Positions 44,679 through 56,574 of a DNA stretch of 57,871 nt are shown in pieces. Position numbers and translations under genes: made by a program. Below the pieces are notes generated by a model, which saw nothing but the letters and a program-made list of their open reading frames with translations, made no database searches and was not told the DNA's origin. Location: assembly GCF_001632365.1 (NCBI RefSeq), contig NW_024468608.1:1-57871 (forward strand). Reading direction: 5' to 3'. This DNA comes from Laetiporus sulphureus 93-53 (lineage: Eukaryota; Basidiomycota; Agaricomycetes; Polyporales; Laetiporaceae). Within the stretch, counting starts at the first letter, position 1, and each line of letters starts with the position of its first letter.

Positions 44679-46711
44679 ATGGAACCACTATTAGGCGACT
44701 CTTTAGGGGCGGTGTTTGTTGGTACGTCGGCCGTACATGTTAGACAATGAGCATTCTCATTGTTCCTTGTAGGAAACATTATCGCGGCAGTGCAAGTCCG
44801 CCTGGACACAGGTTACCCGCAGAGCCTCTGACATGCATCCGCTCTTGTAGTATATACGGCATTACCAACGTGCAGGCATACATCTACTACAAGCAGAGCA
44901 CACACGACCCGATTTACCTGAAGTGCTTGGTGAGATACTCGCCACACTGTGACCTCTGGCTTCTTGATCACGCCGTGCTTTTTCCCGTCTTTTCTCATTC
45001 CAGGTATTCTTTCTGTGGTGCGTATCGTGAACTGTCTTTGCATAGGAGTTTGACACATTGGCATATGATTGTCCAGGTCGATCGATGGTCTTCACCTAAT
45101 AGTCATCACACATCTTGTCTATACGTACGCCGTGCGGGATTTTGGCAACATATTCGCGCTGTTAAAACCGACTTGGTGAATTTCCTGTAACCCCTCTTTT
45201 TAAACATACCTGAGCATACTTGGACATACCAGGAGCGCGGTGGTAGGTATATACGTCTTTATCGACGCCACGATGAAGAGACCTGCTGAATTTGTTATAG
45301 ACTCAGGTTCTGGTTACCGTGAGCTCAAACACATGCGCCTTCTCAATTCATGTTAATGATGCCGATTTATAGGCGATAAGCGATGGACTCATCAGAGGGT
45401 GATTAGCAAATGTTCTCAGCAATTGGTGCGATCTCTGATATGGTCAAACAGTTTCTTCGGCCACCGTGTCTGGAAACGTATGTCCATAACTCCCGTAATC
45501 GTTCACCTCTCATATCATTGTTAGTTCGCGTGAAAAACGTGCTTGGCGTTGTCGTCGTGACCGGTATAGTGGGCATCGATTCTAATCCATGTTTCAGTCA
45601 TCTCATCCGTTTCTTAGGTTGTGAGCTCCGTGCTTGCGTTCGGTCAGTCACATGCTAGTTACAATCGACGGCTCTGACTTCCTTCGCAGTTGCTGCAGTC
45701 AGTGAGTACCATGCATAGCATCCTTTCTTTGAGCAATATCACAGTGCCTCACCTCGCGCGCCCAAACTCGATAGTCCTAGGAGCGAAAATGTGCGTTTTC
45801 GCTGTTCTTCCGCAATTTATATTGACACATGACCGTTTGCGCTTTTGGCAGGTATCGCGCATCTACATACGGAGAACTCTACGATATCTCTGTGAGCTTC
45901 GTCATCGTTGCTGCCGCGCCATCTGGTCCCTGACGTCCAATGTCTCAAACTTCGCAGTGGGTCATCTACGTGGGCTTGGCAGCCTGCGTGGTTGCAGACG
46001 TCCTCATCGCTGCGTCACAATGCTTTCTTCTGCGTGCCCGTCGCACCAGCGTAGCGAGGTAGGTGATTGAGTTCTGTGTTACTGGCAGTGCATGGAGATG
46101 ACATGCAGAATCGTGCCTTAGGAGCCGGTCGGTCGTTCGGGTCCTAATGTTGTATAGTATCAATACCGGCTCACTGACGAGGCGCGTGGTGTCATGAGCT
46201 TGTGCTGCCCCCTGCTTGACCAATCGAAACAACAGTCTGTGCGAGCTTGCCTGCCTGATCACGGTGAGCCTCCCTCCCGCTCTCTCCACCCCCTTCATTC
46301 AACGCGTCTATACCACCCAGTACGCCGTGATGCCAGACAACTTCATCTACATGGGCATCTACTTTACGCTCACCAAATGTGCGTAGCGTTTCGTTCTTCA
46401 ATCTCGTCACTCTCACAGTGGCCACTCTATAGTCTTCTTCAACTCCCTGCTCGCGACGTTGAATGCGCGGGAAGGCCTTCGGCGGAAGATCGGCGGCGGG
46501 CTCGTTGCCATTCCGCTTGTGCAGAGCCCCGGGTCGTCCGCGCAACAGAGTAGCGGTCAGGTGAGCGGGGCATCCGAGTCGGTACTGGATGATCGTTGCT
46601 GAAGCCGCGTAGACGCATGGAATACAGGTGCACACGACGGTGGAGGTGAAGGCAGATGGGTGTAGCCGGGAAGCGAGTCCTTCCGTTCGATTATGCATTG
46701 GCCGAGACTGA
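44679..46711 (+). CDS. DUF6534-type multi-pass membrane protein, 20 exons
   Basis: Exons: 44679-44721, 44773-44791, 44851-44929, 45004-45017, 45077-45175, 45233-45242, 45301-45318, 45373-45398, 45452-45477, 45525-45568, 45618-45642, 45690-45701, 45781-45790, 45852-45891, 45958-46058, 46122-46181, 46236-46263, 46321-46378, 46433-46560, 46628-46711. Summed coding length is 924 nt (307 residues). The family is an Agaricomycete group of seven-helix-like membrane proteins of unknown function. Recognisable order: LGAVFVGN, YGITNVQAYIYY, a hydrophobic helix, ALLKPTWS, ISDGLIRGFFGHRVWKL, VWK-linker and helix, YSINTGSLTSL, AVMPDNFIYMGIYF, NSLLATLNAREGLR. Introns 2 (gcaagt) and 16 (gcgcgt) are GC-AG. 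Introns total more bases than exons. Some micro-exon edges rest on frame and family pattern alone. Confidence 0.8.
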
Positions 46712-48153
46712 TGACCCTGTCTTGAGCAGAGCCTGCCGTGGAAGGCGCCAATTGCCACTGATGATCCGTTGGGCCCTTAGCACGGTCGATTAGGAAGATG
46801 GGCTACTAAAGCTTCTTTTCCTCCGCGAGCGAATGCCGCGTGTGTGAAAGCTGCTAGGCGCGCGCTGCAGCCGGAGGCAATACAGTCAGTGCATGGGGTG
46901 AATCAAATCTCTGATGCAAAAACATATTTATCGTGACCTGTAATTGTTCGAGATGCTGTTGATTCACGGTGTACGGAAAATGCATTGAAGGTATCCAGAA
47001 TACGCGCTCTGAGTCAGTATTCAGCGAGACACCTCGTCTGGAAATCCGTTGCTTTGGTCATCCTGTGCCACAATGGCCGCGTGCGAGAATGCGCATGCAT
47101 TTGACATCCTTCAGATGGTGGCAGAAAGCAATTCCCTCAGAAGCTCCCTCTATGCCGAGAAAATCCAGCGCGCTCGTCGAATTGGCCGGAGCGAAAGCGA
47201 TGTCCGAGCGCATGGGTGTGTGAGCCGTCATCGGCGGGATTTCATTACTATCTGATGCGGCGCTACTGTACCATCCCTATCGCACTTCCCGCGTCCTGAA
47301 CCGCTTCGTTCTGAAGTACGCCTCCAGATCTCTCATTTCGATATGCGAACGAGATGCCAATACGTGTAGGGTCACACACAAACTTCTAATGCCACTATGA
47401 ATCCAAAATGGCTTTGATGAGAGATTTCACATTCCCCGCACTTACTGACTGATCAGTGCGGCGTGGACTTGCTTATTGTACATCAGGAAAATGTACGATG
47501 AGCGTCAAACTCATCAGAGAACCGACGTCATGTTTAGGATGAGGGATTTGATGGTATGCCGGATCCAATGACGCTGTGTGATGGGTTGCCTCCAGCAGAA
47601 GCCTCCTAGATGTATCAATAAGACCTGTCAGTGCAACAACGCCGACAGGCCATTAATCATTACTCAGGGCATCCAAACAGTACCACGTCCCACTGGTCTT
47701 TGCACAAAGAAATGAACCGAGGCCTCGAGTTTAATGCAATACAGTGAGAAAAATGCTGGAGTGAACGGAGAGTTCCAGGCCAGATGAGGAATTGACAGTA
47801 TTGAAGTTGTATTTTGATGAGTAACGTGAGCCGTTCGATTCTGAGAAGAGACCCTAGTGGCGACTATTCAAGAGTAGCCAGAAGGCGATAATTAAGAGCG
47901 CCGTCTCGTCGCAGCCGCAGCCGTCAAGGTTTCAAAGTCACGATCACGTGTTGAATGCGCGACGCGACGCGTGCTGCAACTCGAGCACCAATTGCCGCGA
48001 ATGGATAGTGTTAGATAGCCATCGCAGAGCTCGACGTTCAATATCAATCATGTCATGTTCAAATACGTTCGTAGAGTTCCTGAACACGACACATTTTCTC
48101 ACTTACATTTACGGCCTCATCAACGACGGCTTCCTCGACGAATGCCCATCGTT
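46712..48153. other. Gene-free stretch
   Basis: Short motif-free frames only. The right end (47930-48153) is the 3' flank of the broken MDR copy and resembles the 3' flank of the intact gene at 33203-33480, inverted. Confidence 0.45.
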
Positions 48154-49190
48154 TCAATCCTTGACAAGTTGAAGCTTCGAAACTCGGATGACGACCTTCC
48201 CTACATGCTTCTGACTCTCCAAATGTTCATATGCAGCTATGGCATCTTCGAAGCTGAACACCTTGTCGACGATCGGCTTGATGCCGTTGGCAGAGATGAG
48301 CCTGTTCATCGCTTCAAACCTGCGGTGTGCTCAAGCATATATAACGTGATCAAAGATAAAGGACGGTTTCACGTACTGGGTGTGAGAGCCGATGAGGATG
48401 CCGCGCAAGAAGGCTGCCCTGCTGTGCAGTCCCCGAGGCACACTAATGACGTCGCCAGCCTGGGTACGTTCAGTAAATGATTCTGTAGATCGGGATAGAA
48501 ATCGTTTACCCCAGCCAGAGTGCCTATCAAGTTGATTGTTCCCCCATACCGCACGCTATTGGTAGACTTCACCAGCGTCCCTGCGCCGCCGACCTCGAGG
48601 ATATGGTCCACGCCTCGTCCGTTCGTCTACAATCTCAGCCTCAGAAACACTTCGAGGTGACCCTACATGCACGCCACTCACGATCTTCATGACTTCCTTA
48701 TCCCAGTCTGGCATCTTCTTGTAGTTGATGAGATGATGCGCGCCCAGATTCACAGCGATCTCGAGCTTCTGGTCTGATGAGGAGGTCGCGATGACGGTGG
48801 CACCCAAAGCTACTGCAAATTGCAGTCCAAAGATGGACACGCCACCTATGCCTTGTACAAGGACAGTATCACCTCCTTTCATGGGGATGGATCCCATGAG
48901 GGCATTGTAAGCGGTCACTGCAGCGCAGCTATGATCGGTGCATGTCATCAGACCGGTCCAATGTGACGTGAAATTTCTGCACCTATGGCAGCGTGGACGC
49001 TTCTTCATACGAGAGGTGCGGCGGGATGCGCACGAGCGACTGGAAAGGGAACGGCGAAAGCTTCAGAGACATCCGATGGGGACAAAAATGTGAGAGACGT
49101 ACATGAGCCGGGAAGGTTCTGTATTGAAGGGTCAATGTGGCTGGTACACCTGCGTCTACTCGACACGGAAAGATCAGAGGGCTAAAGTGA
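48154..49190 (-). pseudogene. Broken, 5'-truncated copy of the MDR oxidoreductase
   Basis: On the minus strand this matches the intact gene at 31760-33202 from the end of its exon 3 to the stop. Clear pieces are the [12 protein letters not shown] / [13 protein letters not shown] region (48950-48800), HILEVGGAG and the last exon ([15 protein letters not shown] to HVGKVVIRV, stop at 48154-48156). Defects: exons 1-2 and most of 3 are missing; the donor after the ...STLP codons is lost (GT to AT near 48984); an 11-nt deletion removes the donor of intron 6 near 48465. The intron after ...FPAH has a normal GTACGT donor where the intact copy has GC. Confidence 0.85.
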
Positions 49191-49207
49191 CGCGTACTAT
49201 CGCATCA

Positions 49208-49352
49208 GCGGATTGCACCAGGGTAAAGCCTCTGTATTCATACCTAACGTGATGCGTACTATCGCGTCACTGTGCTAAGCGTAAGTACATCTGTACGGTG
49301 CAGAACTATATGTAAAACCATGTACGCGGATTGCACCAGGGTAAAGCCTCTG
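49208..49352 (+). repeat. Exact 27-bp direct repeat, 118 bp apart
   Basis: The 27 nt at 49208-49234 (gcggattgcaccagggtaaa...) recur unchanged at 49326-49352. A second partial repeat (gtga-c/t-gcgtactatcgc) lies at about 49189 and 49251. No function is evident. Confidence 0.8.
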
Positions 49353-49599
49353 GGGCATCCGACGTACTCGCTGCAAATATATGTGCTAACTGCCAAGTGT
49401 CTGAATGGAAGTGAGCGTTGGGGAGCTCAAAATTGAGTGGGGTAAGCATATACTAAACTAGGCAATAATGTAACCTTATAGGTACCAAGGCGAGCCGCAG
49501 ATCACAAATCACGACAAGCGGGTGTGTGCAAGGTCCGACGCATCAAGCTGATATTCTGTGAGTCACGTGTTGTGGATGATGCCTGCGGTGATCTAAGAC

Positions 49600-50135
49600 T
49601 CCAACATTTCTATCTATTTACTATGTTACATAGTTTTAACTGTTTACTATATCCATTTATTTACAGTTGGGCCTGTACATAGTAAATAGATGTATATATA
49701 TAGTATAAATAGTTTTATGATGATATAGGGCTATTGAGTGCACAATTGCTAGATTTGACAGCACAACAGTAAGCCAATTGAAAATCATAGTGTTTAACAG
49801 CAGTCACCACTGACAGTTTATCATCATATACGCTCATGGACATGAGTTTCTTGTCATTTCTTGTATGATGTAAGATTTTCTGGTCATTTCTAGTGCAAGT
49901 GTTGACATTGAATGCTTGTTTTCTGCTCACTGTCATGTGCTTGCTGATGCAAACAGGTCCTTAAAGGCCTCAACAATCACAGAGGCTGCTCACAGTTGAG
50001 TAAAACTCCATCAAAAGATGGGACCAAATAAACTATATAAACTTTATATAAACTGTTTATATGACATATAGATAACTGTTTACTATATACTATATATTTA
50101 CATTTCAGGAGTGTAAATAGTATAAATAGTTGGAG
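49600..50135. repeat. AT-rich array of TTTACTAT / ATAGTAAA words
   Basis: Clusters at 49605-49725 and 50025-50130 repeat ctatttacta, ctgtttacta and agtataaatagt in both orientations around a roughly 300-nt centre. It could be the end of a transposable element or a small miniature element. Confidence 0.45.
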
Positions 50136-53100
50136 CCTTACGGTGATCGCAAGATTGCAGTCGATGACAAAGCTAGAAAAGATGTGAATCCTTTCACAGA
50201 GATACCTGCTCCGTGTCAGATACCATCTGAGATATTTAATCATGTGCGCAATGTTGGAATCTGGACACAGAGTGCAGATGCGAGAGGCCCCAGTGCGACC
50301 TGCGCCACTGACGTGGAAGAGTAGTAGCGTGCGTGTATATGATAGGGCACGGCTACAATGGGACAGGCCATCAGTTTGGCCCTGTGGAGCCATCTTCTAG
50401 AGAGCGGATGACTCCCAAACTCCTGGCCACGCAGCAGGCTGGCTGGGAAAGTCAACATGCAAGGATAAGGAGCGTATCCATGCTTGTGTAAAGGGAGGTA
50501 AGCAACTAGAGGCGCTAATTGGAAGATATCAGTTCGAGGCCTTTTGGAGTGTACCACATACTACTAGTAGATGTGCCTCCATAAAATTACGGAGGAATGC
50601 GGGGGGACATGAGCAGTATCTATTACAAAGCAAAAAATCAGCTCAACTGTGAAGAAAGAGCTTGCGTTTAGAGATGCAAGATAACCGCGGGCTTTTACCG
50701 AGACCTTCTACCGATGTTGATTCACTTAGAGGCTCTCCCCAAGGGTGGCACGCATAACCGGTACCTATTGGAATGAAAATGGCAGCCTCCCATGCTCTGT
50801 GGTATCCTGGCACACGGAGGTGACGCAGGTGCCCATAGACATCAGCAAAAAGTCCGACCACCGATCTGGGCCTGACTACGCCCAACGTACATTATCTGCT
50901 ATTGACTACCCCACCTGCCAGGTGACCGACAGATAAGTCAGATCTGTAACCTCTGAGGGTCTGACTACTATCATCGGGCCAGGCCTGCCACCATCGGACA
51001 GCCGATGATAGTCAATATTTCCATGTCGTCAGGTAATGTACAGATAGGCTGCCTGTCTGCCAGATAGAATGCAGAAAATGGCTCATCTGTCAGTTGATGT
51101 CTGGGCAATGCACCACACCCTCAGGTGAAAATTTGGCAGTACAGGTAAATAATTGCACAAGAAGACAAATCATTGACTAGCCAGCACATAGTAGTCATCG
51201 TTAGGATTAATAGAAATTCATTCTATCATTACGACATGAATATGCGATCTATATTTAAAAGATCACACGCATGAATGGTATCAGCGTGGACTCACACAAC
51301 TCTTCTGCCCCTTCAACATTCAAGATTTGGGTACACTCCAATGGCCAAGGAGAACCCTCTCCACTGTTCACTTACCTTGACGGCATGCGAACAAGTGGAT
51401 GTGAGCCTTGCGAAGTCATGTCCATCGGCTCTCCTTTGGCATTCCTTCTTCAGTCATCTAGAGCGAGCGCCCACGTCTTGAATGATTATGGCTCCTTACA
51501 TCATCCATGGACCTCGATGATGCGCAAACAAACAGATGTTAGCGACACTGGACCACTCTACCCAGCACCCCCTTCTCGCAGCCATTCATGCATCTTAATA
51601 GCATGTGGAGGAGTGAACATGACCTGTCTCAAATCACGCGCAGGCTGCTCTGCCCCTGCACCCTTGTTTGATCACCGACAGGCAGGTCTGCTTGGCAATC
51701 AGGAAGTCTGCAGCTTGAGGAATTCCCACAAGGCCATGACGTACCCATTCAGCTATGATGCATGTGGCCTTGTTGAGTAGTTGTCTCCGAGATCCACCCT
51801 TTCAGCTCCCACAAAGCAGCAAGGTGGTTGCAATCAGGACACCTGTGCGTGGCCCCAGACGTCAGAGCAAGTATGCAGGAGCAGCTGGGCATGCCCTTGA
51901 AAGACTCACCGCTACTCGTCCGCATGCTGTCAACATGCATGAGTGACAATGGACAGGCAACAATGTGATGCTGTGTGAAGGGGGAGGATGCGCCTTTGTG
52001 CAGCGGGCAGCACGCTGATAAAGACACTCATCTGCATGCATGTAGCTAGTGAATGCATGCCGGACAAAGGTGGCTCTGCGCGGCCTACGTTCGTGGGTCC
52101 CCCTGCATACCGTCCTCCCTCAGCACCTTCCTGACAAAGGCCATATAAGCAGCCATATGAACGTATTTGTGTACGATGCATTGATGCTCGAGAGCATCGT
52201 CCAGGTCAATGATCAGCGTGAGGTTCCCCGGTATGACCAAACGGCTTGATACCGCTTGCTTGCTAAGTCTTGGGTGACTTCCTTCTGGTGGCATGCAGCT
52301 GCACTCTTTCAGTCATGTTATCTAGAGACAGGAACAAACCCTGTGAAAACAAGCTGTAATGAGAAAACCCCAATGCAAGCGGATGACGAGATGTTGACGA
52401 GGAGAAGAAACGTGATGCAGTCACAGTTGCAGCACATTTCTTTCCTCATCTGTGTGCTTAGTAAGCTCAGCATCTGTTCCTTGGGTTTTGAGTTTCAGTT
52501 GTTGTTCACAACTGACGAGAACTTTGAGGACGAGAAACGTCACGAATTCAACTATATCATCGATGAAGAAAATGAAGTGGAAGATGGCGATGCAGTGGTG
52601 GAGGGGTGGGATTTTGTCGAGACTGTCAGCACTGTGAGGAAAGTGGACTGACTCAGTGAATCGAACCAGAGTGAAGGCTTATATACATGCATGACTATAT
52701 TTGATGGAGTTTGAGCTAACGGTACGCTATGCGCCACAGTGACATCATGACCAGTACTGCGACAGTATTGGGCTGGTAGCGATGCTTCAGATGAGGATGA
52801 TGACAATGCTGACATCCTCTTTGCCACATTGTGAGTCTGAACTCCTATGCACATAGTACCAGGCCTTTCTGCAGTTTGATTCCATATTACATTATGATAC
52901 ATTACGCCGTCTACTTTACAATAAATTATATTTCTCTCTTTATAAATATTATGGCCTCCCGCACTGTAGCATTGGATTTTAGATATGCAGCGCATATGCT
53001 TCAGACAGCCTTCTACATGTCAATCCTGCCTTAAAATATCTGCACACATCTAATGACCAGCAGTCAGTTATGTGCCAGAAAATACATACCTGACTGGGAA

Positions 53101-54619
53101 TGAGCAGGCCTGGCAGCACCGGACCCTATGGAGGATTTTCTGACAATATCTGTGAATGCCTGCTCTTGCAATACGGCAGTGGTGCTGACTACCATTTCTG
53201 TCCAGATTGGCGATCGGACTTTTTGCTGATGGATGGAGGACACATGTTGCGCCCACTACCCTGAGCCTCCACTGAGACCCACTGTGCAGGTCTCCACAGA
53301 ACATCGGATATGATGGATGGGGAGTACCCACGACGTGCCCACAGCAGATGAGGCAAGATGTCATGTCTTTCTGGGCATTCCTGTCATGCATATGGGTGAC
53401 CAGCAAATCGCGCCGAGCTGCCTCTACGAAGATCCACTCCTAACACTATGGGCGCAGATACAAACTCTCTCAACTTTCCCAGTAGACCCACTGGTCACCC
53501 AAACCAATCTCAAACTCTCCGCGTCGCTCAGTGAATTATGATTGCAGACAGATGCACATGCAAGAACCTGCAAATCGTGCTCGGTGGGTTATATCTGATA
53601 GATCAGTGGTGAGTGGCGAGTGGCCAGTTGTAGAGCGGAGCACCAGGACCTGCATGCTTTGTATAAACTTTGCGCTGCTCTCATTGGATGTCATCCAATG
53701 TGCCTCCATATACTCCTGCTCATCATGGAATGCCGCTCCTCAACGAAGACACAGATAGAGTGGGAAATGCCCATTTATCGAAAAGAATAGGTCGAGATGG
53801 CCAGTGCGTCACCTCAGGCTCAGGTTCACTGATAACATGTGGTGCTTCCCCTTGCCTGCAAAGCGAGAATATTGCTTGGACTCAGAGAGGCAATGAATAT
53901 GTGGTGTGCTTTTGTAGGCGATAACATGCAGTCATGATTCAGATCGGGTAGCACCCCACATGATATGCCAATGACTCCGATGCCAAAGCAGAAGGAGTCG
54001 GGGTTCCTGATTCAAAATGTGCATGTTGATCAGGTCAGGTTCAAAAAAGGACAACGACCGTGACACACTGAATCTCATCCAATATGTGAAGGAAACTGAC
54101 AATCAATTAGCCTCACAGCGCGTGAACTCATGAAACCTTTTGATGGGGTGTCTGATGGGCTGTCAATTTGACAGTAAAGCAAGATTTGAATAACTGGGTA
54201 TGCATGTAGCCTGTATCTCTGCAGTTAGAATGTGCGCATTAGGACCTTCAGGACATGGTAGGATGCAATCACTCAACTCTTTGAATGCACAAGCAAAAAC
54301 ACCATGTCTTAGCCTTCAAGCTTAAAGCTCCAGCTCCAGTGGTTGCCACACACACATCAAAGCACAGACAAATGACATCAGAAACAGGTTCAAGCAAAGG
54401 GATCACTGAGAGACGCACGGTGCAAGAGCAGTGACCATATTGCATATGCCGATCATGCGAACAACTCGCAAGATGCAAGTTGAGCCTGCTGGCTTTTAGT
54501 GAGATGAATGTTCAGAGCGCATAGATTTCTTTGATGCTGGTTCACCCTGAGATAAGTCATCTCAGAAAGAAAATGACGTTACGCACACACGAAGAGAGCA
54601 TGGGCCACTGTGCTTGGAC
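50136..54619. other. Gene-poor, transposon-like debris
   Basis: Base use differs from the genes to the left (many tgca/catg words, low GC). Frames up to 169 codons exist but carry no motif. A perfect 10-bp inverted repeat (ctatcatcgg / ccgatgatag) lies near 50968-51011. Minus-strand translations around 51750-52650 include a Cys-x2-Cys pair that faintly recalls fungal transposase zinc regions, too weak to name. Confidence 0.35.
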
Positions 54620-54856
54620 GACGGTTAACAATTTCACTTGACTTATTCACTTATCTCTTACAAAAGTTACTTGTGGTTCACTTGAACCTTATTTTGGCAG
54701 GCCAAGTGAAATTGTCGACGTCGAGCGCTTATTCTCGCTTGTCCTCACTTATGCTCACTTGACACTTCCTGCATGTTGCTCACTCAGCAAGTGAATACAA
54801 GCAACCAAAAGTGAGCCAAAAGTGAACCCCAGCAAGTCTCAGTGACCTCAACAAGG
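54620..54856. mobile_element. Terminal block of the TTCACTT-repeat element, second copy
   Basis: This is the reverse complement of 27615-27861 with few changes. It starts GACGGTTAACAATTTCACTT and runs through the same series of TTCACTT/AAGTGA words to ...ACCTCAACAAGG. Outside the block the two loci do not match. The GACGGTTAAC edge is therefore probably the element end, with the body extending to the right. Confidence 0.6.
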
Positions 54857-55990
54857 TGTCACAAAGCACAAAGCACTTAAACCAATTAAGGGCAAGTCTG
54901 CTTGTGTGACCTGCACAAATAAATCCACAACATAAAAGCCTGCCACAAGGGCTAGGCTGAGGATGGCGCACAGTGGCATACAACCAGCAATCAAGGCAAA
55001 GCCCCAATGCATGGCCTTGCACAAAAGGTGAAAGGGGGGAGCTGGCCTGCTGGCCGCATACAATAGTTGAATGAATCTAAGGTCTTCCCTTAGATCCTCA
55101 TGTGCTTATATACATGTAGTGGTGGACCCTGGGTACCCTAACTATGGTGTACTTACTGGGGTCCTGTCCTGTCTACATGTGAACATATTGCCAAAACCAG
55201 TAATGGTTCTGGACTTCGCTATAGCAACTATCTATAAAGGCCGTGGATACGCCAAGGTAATCCTACTTTACCCAATGAGATAATTGCCTGAAGGTGGTGC
55301 CACTATTTGAGTGGCTGAAGTGGTGCCACTTATTGAGTGGCCAATGGGGGTTCTGCCATAGCGCATATTCTAATGCTGGTGCTACTATTTGGCAGCCATG
55401 TAGTTGGTGCTGCTATTGAGCAGCAAATTGGGTGCTTGCTAGCTTGATGGTCCAATGAGCACGGATAAGCCTATTGTGGACCAAAAAGTTCTGTTCTGAG
55501 CAAGTGGCCTGGTGTCACGTGACCAACACCTGATAACTTCCGAATAGGGTAAGTGGCCAGTGTCACGTGACTGGGTGGCTGAATCATGGGCGCTTGGTGG
55601 TCATGTGGTAGACACAGTTATATCCGCAATGTATGTGGTGGTATTGTGCTGTTTGTCTAAGTATCCACTTTGTGAGACCAATATGAAGGTTGGCGTCTGA
55701 ATAACCACTTGTGGTTGCCGAATGATGACTTTATTGGTGCAAAAAGAAAGGTGCCACTTAATACTGTGACACTACCCTCGCTTTGTCACAGATTTTCACC
55801 ACAAAGTCCGCACGTGACTTTTCTCACACCGCAGATCACGTGCTTCACCAATATCTCACGCCACTCAGCCACAGACGCGACGCGTAGAGATCAGGTGATA
55901 AGTCCACATCACATGTTATGGTCCAGACCCGTGGATGATACGGTCGGACCTGTCTATTCCAGGATACAATAGAGGCACCCATTTGGGAAC
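54857..55990 (+). repeat. Cluster of short palindromes
   Basis: Small hairpins GCCACT-n5-AGTGGC at 55299-55315 and 55325-55341, an imperfect one at 55381-55396, and GCTGCT-n4-AGCAGC at 55409-55424. All are preceded by ggtg or tggtg. Then GTCACGTGAC palindromes at 55514-55523 and 55562-55571, each after AAGTGGCC. No gene is seen. The left part may be the body of the element starting at 54620. Confidence 0.6.
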
Positions 55991-56375
55991 AAAGGGAACA
56001 AGGACTATTGTTATACATCGGCCTTCCGCTTCCTATTAGTTTAGCCAGAAGCCTAGATAGGTACGATGTTCACACCGGAGAACAAAAGGGAAACTAAGAT
56101 AGGCACGATGTGCACACGCATTACTGCGGCAACCATCGATCTTCCCACTTATTGTTCTACTTCCGGACATCCTATTGTTTCATGTACGGCCATTTGCTTA
56201 TACCCGTAGATAGGTAGCTTAGGTAAGATAGCCCACTGTACGTGTATATAAGACCAGCCATGTAGGGGACGAAACCTCAGATTGTTTCTCCTCGTCTACT
56301 ACCTGTAGCACCCACTGAGCTCACCAGCTCCATCATATATCTCTCACCCTTTCCTGCGTCTGCCAACATTGACCA
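55991..56375 (+). mobile_element. LTR-like promoter and leader of a retroelement
   Basis: It contains a TATATAA at 56244-56250, a cytosine/thymine-rich initiator region (about 56282-56310) and a GTAAGT donor at 56376 that could open a leader intron ending at ...TTTTCAG (56574). This looks like the 3' part of an LTR, but the second LTR would lie beyond the window and no primer-binding site is clear. Confidence 0.4.
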
Positions 56376-56574
56376 GTAAGTCAACAGGCTCTTGCGCCAC
56401 ATAGGGTTCAGGGGGATATCTTTAGGATCAGGGGGATCAGGGCGGCACGTTCCACGTGACTGTCCCTTTTTAGTCTTTTTGATCTCTTGTCCAGTGTTAC
56501 CGTGACATTAGAAACAATCTGACATTTTCTGCACCCCTGCTTAGTGTCTAACACAAGTGGCCACATATTTTCAG

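Noticed and set aside
51271..51780. 169-codon plus-strand frame in the transposon-like region
   Set aside because: Translation has no recognisable domain and codon use is unlike the real genes; probably chance.
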